Origin: Onchidella celtica
Taxonomy: Eukaryota > Mollusca > Gastropoda > Systellommatophora > Onchidiidae
Reading direction: 5' to 3'
NCBI GenBank assembly: GCA_963931925.1
Contig: OZ007580.1
Location: forward strand, 4,844,629 to 4,908,628
DNA: 64,000 nt
The position numbers and the translations under genes are program-made. A model generated the notes under the pieces. That model made no database searches and was not told the origin of the DNA. It saw only the letters and a list, made by a program, of their open reading frames with translations. Shown here piece by piece: positions 56,086 through 64,000 of the stretch (position 1 is its first letter; each line of letters starts with the position of its first letter).

Positions 56086-56975
56086 GACCCCTCCCCAAAT
56101 TGTGCAAGCGTACGGCCCATTAGAATGCTGAATATCTGTGATAACGCCTCGATATTTTAAAATATCATTTTTACACGAGAGCATTTTGATCTTTTCTTTT
56201 GTTACATGGTATTTATTGGATTTTATTTTTTATTATAATCCTACCACCTCGGCTGGGCGGCAGCAAGACTTTTTCAGTGTCGCCAATCCCAACTGCATGC
56301 ATAACACCATAACTTCTCGTTGGAGCCGACACCGACTCCGATTCCAATGACGTCACAGGTCCCTGCTGAAAGGTTTCAGTCGATACCATGGAGGTACTAA
56401 TAACACTGGAGTGCGCACAGCCCTCTTCGCTTGCCCTGCGAGCCGCGCACTATTGAAGCCCTAAGATGGCGGAAAAAGTAGGGCAAAATACGGCAGCGCA
56501 AGGCCCGCCCAGTACACTATTGTATGTAATAGATAGGACCTAGTCAGCGCTGTTTTTTCTCTTTTCACGGTGGTGATAAAAATTAAAAGATAACAAACAG
56601 AAATAATAACATTTATGTTATTTACGGATTATCATATACTTGTATTATTTTCTTTTAAAGTATTTGATAATAAATACAAATTTATGATTTATGCTGTTTT
56701 TATATTATGGTATTTTTATGAATTGGTCAATCGTTTAGAAGTAAAAGGGAAGGGAACTGTGTAGTACTCTTTTTACCGCATGTTAGTTTAGCTCATGATG
56801 AGTCATGTTAAAAGAAAAAAAAATCAGCGTGTGGACAGAGGAAACTTTACAAGTCAGTTTCTCTCAGATAACCAACAATGAGAGGGTGTACATAACAATT
56901 ATAAAAAACACACACACAAAAAAAAACATGCTAAAGAACTGAGGGAAAGTTGGTTTTGCCATAGACCCGTTAAGA
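56086..56975. other. Unassigned intergenic sequence
   Basis: No supported gene. CG-containing stretches near 56320-56500 are not flanked by any coding frame. Confidence 0.45.
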
Positions 56976-56987
56976 TCCAGGAGCTGG

Positions 56988-57004
56988 TGTGTGTGTGTGT
57001 GTGC

Positions 57005-57036
<32 letters not shown>

Positions 57037-57061
57037 CAGAGAGAGAGAGAGACAGAGAGAG
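56988..57061. repeat. (GT)n followed by (GA)n microsatellite
   Basis: Seven to eight GT units then about 27 GA units with a few interruptions. Confidence 0.95.
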
Positions 57062-57289
57062 GCATAATTATAATAATATATGTAAATCATAGGCCGAGAT
57101 GTAGCAAATGATCTAGATAGCCAAGAAGAAGAACATCTTAATCTACAAGCTTGGTTGTACTCACTCAGTCAAGTTATATATATCTAAAAATCAGAAGAGC
57201 CTTAGCCTAGTTATTCAGAGGTTTGAGCACAGCTGGATTTTGCATTCCAGAGCTTTTCCAAACAAAAATGTATAAATTCCTACGGCTAC

Positions 57290-58110
57290 AGGTCAATCTC
57301 TCACCTAGTGAACCTATAGATTCTAGATCTATAGTCAATGCACTAGGTGCAGTCAGCACGTTGATGCGGTCAATATTTGTTTTTCCATACAGTCTCATTT
57401 ACCAGTATTTTTGTGACTAATTCACGTTTTGTGACGTTTTTATCAAGAGATCACAACATCACATAGCATATGACTGCTGTTTAAGCTTGTATTTTGCCTT
57501 GGATAACTTTCCCAAGTTTTGTGTTCGCACAACTTCCATCTTGAGTTCAAAGGTAAATATGTGACCCTACAGATTTCTCCATTTAGTGGTCTGGTGTAAG
57601 CTCACAGAAGTGCTCTGGACATTCTACTTCGGGTGGATTTTCATTAAAAAAAACGTTTTCTGGGTATTATGAGTATGATTATGCACATATGGCACTGACT
57701 GCACCGACATGCATTCATCTGACACCTTGCATGAGGTGCGGTCACTGGTAATTGCATTGTGACATCAGTGTTGTATGTGCATCAACTGGGATCACTAGCA
57801 CCATTATTATTTATTATTATGATTACATGATGTATTCAAAACAAGATTTCAAAAGAGCCAGTGCACACCAGCTAATAGTAAACAATTGAATTTAATGAGA
57901 AACAAAGAATAATATTGTGGTAAAAATCCAAATACATAGGCTATATTTTAAAGTCTAGTTTTATAGTAAATTCATTGACTTAAATTGAATGAGAACAGTT
58001 CTCCCTCCTTTTAAAGCAGGAAAGAAAGAAGGTAGAGAAGAAGAAGGTACAGGAGCAGAGGGAAAGAAAGAAGGAGTTAGCAGAGGAAAAGGAAAGGGAA
58101 GGTAGAAAGC
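57290..58110 (+). repeat. Dispersed repeat family R1, copy 2
   Basis: The least interrupted copy. It begins near ACCTAGTGAACCTATAGATT and AGATCTATAGTCAATGCACT, passes through the blocks listed for 41372-42189 and ends in the GAAAGAAAGAAGG purine stretch. The AGATCTA palindromes at its left edge link the scattered GATCTA patches to this family. Confidence 0.75.
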
Positions 58111-58800
58111 AGAAGCTGTTGTGCAACGGATGTGTAAACGTTGAGGCGCAGTCCGTGCTTGCCCTATACAAGATGGCGACTATCGCCTTCTAATGCGCAC
58201 GCATGAAATCAGCTGTACGGACTCCAGTGTTATTAATAGCTCCATGGTCGACACTGATCTCGAGGAAGTGACGTCATGACTCCATCACTTCGAGAACTAC
58301 TTCTCTAAAAAATCTTAGTAAAGTAATATTTACACGTATTTATTATATTAAATGTAAATTAAGCAGTGGTAATATTAATAAGAAGGAAAACCACCAGAGA
58401 GCCGCGGCATAGTCAGCACTAGTGCCGGTAGCAGGTTCTAGTGTCGGCTTCCCAAGGTGAAGGTCAGTACCTAAGGAGTCGACACTGGCGTCGAAACCGG
58501 GCCTAGCACTACCTACCACTCCTTCATTGAGAGAAAGTAAACAAAACCAAACTTGTTGAGACAGTACCATTACTGAAAATCAGAAATAAACTTCATAGAC
58601 CCCTCCCCTCCTCCCATGTATACTTTTCATTCACGGAGCCCCCCCCCCCCCCACCTCATTCCTCCCTCCAAGCATACGTACGAATACTCTACGAGAGACA
58701 CCAGACAAAGAGAGGAAATGATTTGACAGTGACTATTACACTTCTCAAGTCAAGACAAATAACAAGAACTCAACTGGTTCATTTGTGGAAAGAAATTTGT
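58111..58800. other. Unassigned intergenic sequence between R1 copy 2 and the ACE-like gene
   Basis: No gene recognised. It contains a poly-C run near 58640. Confidence 0.45.
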
Positions 58801-58810
58801 AAAGACACAG

Positions 58811-58816
58811 TTTATT
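58811..58816 (-). terminator. Candidate poly(A) signal of the ACE-like gene
   Basis: A minus-strand AATAAA lies about 780 bp after the stop codon. The intervening 3' UTR candidate is rich in CAA/ACA runs and C-tracts. Nothing else marks the transcript end. Confidence 0.35.
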
Positions 58817-59597
58817 TGTTATGCAGTTTAACGTCATCATTTTGATATCAACAGCAACAACCACAAGGATAACCATTATCTGTGTCCTTCTCCCTCTCCA
58901 CCCCCAGCAACCGCAACACAACAACAAAGATAACAATATCTCTGTTCTTCCCCCCCCCCCTCCACACAAACACCCCAAAAGATAAAAAAAACCAAGGAGA
59001 ACAAACAATAACAATGCAACAATAATAACAAAAACAATAAAGCTGTATCTGTGTTCTTCTATCCCCGCCCCCACCCCCCAAAAAAACAACAAAACAACAA
59101 CAACAGTAACAAAAACGAATTTCGGCCATATCTGTATTCTCTCTCTCCCCCTCCCCCCCCCCCCACCCCCCTCTCCCAAATAAAATAAAATGGCCAACCG
59201 AACGTTCATATCAAGTCATTCTTTCAGACAGACGTACGATCATACCCACAAGCATCCGCACCAACAAGCAAAGACATGGGCATGGGGCATCAACATTCAT
59301 AGCACATGGACCTACAAACATAAAACAGACAACACACCTGTACTCATAATAATTATTATGACAGATAAATGTACAGTCTTATGGCACACCACACCGCCAT
59401 TAAGAATGGCTCACCACACCAGTGCACAGACAAGCCATCCTCTAACACAAAGACGCACAGCACAAATATCTGTGAGGACAAAACACTGAATGAAATGTTT
59501 TCAAAGCAAACAATAACCTCAAACCAGCATCTGTCCCACTGATACAATCTAATCACAAGCCACAATCTATTCAAAGTGTAGAGGGAATTTACTCCAT

Positions 59598-61364
<1,767 letters not shown>

Positions 61365-62174
61365 CTGGGTCAGATGGAGGAAATGATGGCAAGTCAGACA
61401 AACATATCAGGTCAACATGAGACTTAACTCAGCAACACTTAGAAGTTCTCACTGAAACTAAAGTGAATTTAGCATTGTCTCTGTTTAAGAGTAAAAAACG
61501 ATGTCAATCAGACAGTTTAGGACATGTATCTGAAACTAAAATGGGTTTAGCAATTCATTTCTTTTCAGGTTAACTAAATAACTATATATATGTCTCGATG
61601 TATACACACAAATGAACTGCTTAATGTTGTTTTTGCCACTCAGTTGAACTGTGTTGTCATCAGTGTATGGCCCGGAGCAGTCTCCAGTTTTAACATAGGA
61701 GATAATTGAAATTGTACTCGCACATATTTCTTCTATAATTTGAATTATAAATCTTGGGATGTGTGTTAAGTGACATTGCTTTAGTAAAGATTCAAAATGT
61801 GTATACATTTTTTAGACAACCTATTTTATTAGTTATAATAGCAGCAGTCGCATAATCACATTACAATATGTATCTGTATTACGAGACATATTATGGGTTA
61901 AATATTGAGAATATCCTGATTGAACAGAAAAAGTGCAGAAAATGCTGTCAGGACGTCGCGAGTGCGAACCCAATTCTTAGCTGAAAGCGGATATACAGCA
62001 TTTTCTTCCTAGAGGCAATCAGTATCTGGGTGTCAAAGGTCACAAAGGTTGTACAGTTGCGATAATCAGTAAGTTTCCCAATAGATTACTGATCTAAATT
62101 TATAATTAAAGATTCGGCAATGCCGATGCCAAAATGTCTTTGTGATTATTATGTGACTTTGTGACACAACTCTC

Positions 62175-63105
62175 CAGGAATGACCTACTTTAAATCTGAC
62201 TTACAAGTGGGAGATTCAGACTTGATGTAAGGGGCATTTACTTCCTATCTGACCCAAAATGCGAAAGACATTGATGTACAGACAATATAGGGGCTATTTA
62301 CTTCCTGTCTGACCCAAAACACGGAAGACATTGATGTACAGATGTTGTAGTGACATTTACTTCTTATCCTATCCAAAACGTTGAACATGGTGATGTACAG
62401 ACTTGTTGTAGGAATATTTACTTCCTATCTGACCAAAAACGTGGAAGATATTATTGATGTCCAGACTAGATACAGAGAACACTTACTTCCTATCTGACCC
62501 AAAACGTGGAAGATATTGATGTGCAGACTAGATATATAGAGGACACTTACTTCCTATCTGACCCAAAACGTGGAAGATATTGATATATTTGACATAGGTG
62601 TCATTTACTTCCAAATTCTGGAAGATATTGATGTACAGACTTGATGGAGAGATTTTTACCGTGGAAGATGTTAATGTACCGACCTGATATAGGGGACATT
62701 TACGTCCTATCTGACCCAAACGTGGAAGACCTTGATGTATTATACAGGTTTGATTTAGAGATAAGAAGGAAGGATAAGTACAAACCTATAGGGGATATTG
62801 TCTTCCCATCTGACCCAAATCGCAGAAAATGGCATTGTTCAGGCCTGAAGTACGGGACATTTACTCCTTATCTGACGCAAATGTGGAAGATGTACAGACC
62901 TGATGTAAATGGAATTGACTTATAATCTGACCCAAAACGCAGAAGAAGTTGATGTACAGACCTGATGTACTGGACATTTACTTCCTGTCTGACCCAAAAA
63001 GAGGAAGATGTTGATATTATACAGACGAAATGCACGGAACAGTCACTTCCTATCTGACCCACAAAGTGGAAGATGTTGATATTACAGACCTGATGTACGG
63101 AACAC
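62175..63105. repeat. About 60-bp tandem array upstream of the ACE-like penultimate exon
   Basis: The unit ACATTTACTTCCTATCTGAC then CCAAAACGTGGAAGATATTG then ATGTACAGACTTGATGTAG repeats about 15 times with substantial divergence and length change (56-65 bp). Frames over it are repeat artefacts. Confidence 0.9.
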
Positions 63106-63354
63106 CGGCAGCCACGTGATATTTGGAGGCGGCGTCAAAATCTTCCTCACTCCTGCTCACCGGCGGGAAAATTCCCTGGTAGCGACATCTGGGGAGCAGA
63201 TCGAGAGTTGTCATAGCGAGCCACATAATTCTTATTACATGGTCATCCTTACAAATCTTCCTGCAAGAAATGGTTCAAAATCTTAAGATCTTCCTGCAGG
63301 GAATGTTTTAAAATCTTTGAATGCTCCAAAGTTTTCCGACAAGACAGGAACGCT

Positions 63355-63550
63355 AAAGCTGAGTTCTCATGTGTACGGAAACGGAAACGGCAAAAAATCC
63401 ATCATAATAATAACAATATAGTAAAAAGAAAGAGTGCTTCCATGTGCACGGAAACGGCGTGCGGAAACATTCTTTCTATTTCACTACTTGAGGGGTTTTT
63501 GACGTTTCCGTTGCCGTTTCCGTTTCTGTATACATGAGAACCCAGCTTAA
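63355..63550. mobile_element. 196-bp MITE with AAGCTGAGTTCTCATGT ends
   Basis: AAAGCTGAGTTCTCATGTGT and ACGGAAACGGAAACGGCAAA at the left return inverted at the right (GTTTCCGTTGCCGTTTCC, then CATGAGAACCCAGCTT). A degraded relative lies at about 63685-63830. Confidence 0.8.
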
Positions 63551-63684
63551 CAGTACAGAATAATGGACAAAGGTCAGACATCCCTTGATTTCCAAAATAT
63601 GAAAATCGTTTCTCTGCCCAATATTCTTACGTACGGTTTCATGAATAGACTTAATTTTGGGTATTGTTAAAAACGGCCGAACAG

Positions 63685-63830
63685 CTTAAGGGTGTATTTT
63701 CATGTAAACGGAAACGGCAATGAGAAACGACATAGCTTCATCAAATGGTATTGAAGAAAGAACATTTTTCTATGTGCACAGAACAGTGACAGAGACGATG
63801 TACGGAAACGTCAAGATTTGTTTTCTTGCT
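63685..63830. mobile_element. Degraded second copy of the ACGGAAACGGCAA MITE
   Basis: AGCTTAAGGGTGTATTTTCA then TGTAAACGGAAACGGCAA at the left and TGTACGGAAACGTCAAGA towards the right; termini are eroded. Confidence 0.5.
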
Positions 63831-63884
63831 CTAGGTAGCGATGTTTTGGAGTTACAGCATCGCCGTCAGCAGAGAGTATAAATG

Positions 63885-64000
63885 TATAGAGAGGGTTCAC
63901 TTCCGCCAAGTCGCGAAACTAGGTTGCTGCGGTAAACAAGAAATTGAAGAATTGAAAGAGGCTGTCTTCACCAAAGATAGCTTGCATATCTGTTTACTGT
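63885..64000. mobile_element. TATAGAGAGG MITE, second copy, cut by the window edge
   Basis: TATAGAGAGGGTTCACTTCC, then CGCGAAACTAGGTTGCTGCG and GGTAAACAAG match the right half of 6725-7023 in inverse orientation, ending at ATCTGTTTACTGT where the window stops. Confidence 0.75.

Noticed and set aside
55790-56184. Frames of 113 and 90 aa on both strands
   Set aside because: Both are products of the C-rich tandem repeat.
58745-59209. 154-aa minus-strand frame
   Set aside because: Low-complexity translation of CAA/C-rich DNA within the probable 3' UTR of the ACE-like gene.

Overview
The window is eukaryotic nuclear DNA. It has GT-AG introns, vertebrate-like protein families, tRNA-derived SINEs, LINE remnants, several classes of DNA transposon, solo LTRs and long micro- and minisatellites. 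The protein content, the secreted C-type lectin and the SINE/GATCTA repeat style suggest a marine lophotrochozoan, most likely a gastropod mollusc. No marker in the window settles the species.

Three protein-coding genes are supported. (1) Positions 2721-10029 (+): a complete five-exon gene for a small secreted C-type lectin of 147 aa. (2) Positions 15330-50251 (-): a complete 18-exon gene for a TM9SF2 (nonaspanin) homologue of 658 aa, with a probable 4.5 kb 3' UTR reaching about 10820. Genes 1 and 2 are convergent. (3) Positions 59598-61364 (-): the last two coding exons of an angiotensin-converting-enzyme-like M2 peptidase. Its catalytic exons lie beyond the right edge. All exon phases of genes 1 and 2 join without a break, as does the single junction visible in gene 3.

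Most of the remaining sequence is mobile DNA. Around the lectin there are four copies of one SINE, two antisense LINE 3'-end fragments (one abutting the lectin promoter), a 76-bp-arm hairpin and a MITE. The TM9SF2 introns hold hAT-like elements, four piggyBac-like elements with TTAA ends, a CACAG-ended element, small MITEs, a possible nested plus-strand coding remnant, and in the 9.4 kb intron 1 a stack of nested insertions that includes a solo LTR. Between TM9SF2 and the peptidase lie a 43-bp satellite split by a second solo LTR, a 40-bp satellite, C-rich repeats, microsatellites and another copy of the intron-1 dispersed repeat. The peptidase gene carries a 400-bp TATC/TGTC microsatellite (intron) and a ~60-bp tandem array (upstream of its penultimate exon).

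The three genes have no obvious shared pathway: a secreted lectin, an endosome/Golgi membrane protein and an ectopeptidase. I found no operon, CRISPR array or defence-like cassette. The most interesting structures are the palindrome-built terminal repeats at 48588-49267, the LINE-linked hairpin at 1912-2116, the two solo LTRs with intact 5-bp duplications, and the CpG-decay contrast between two piggyBac-like copies.
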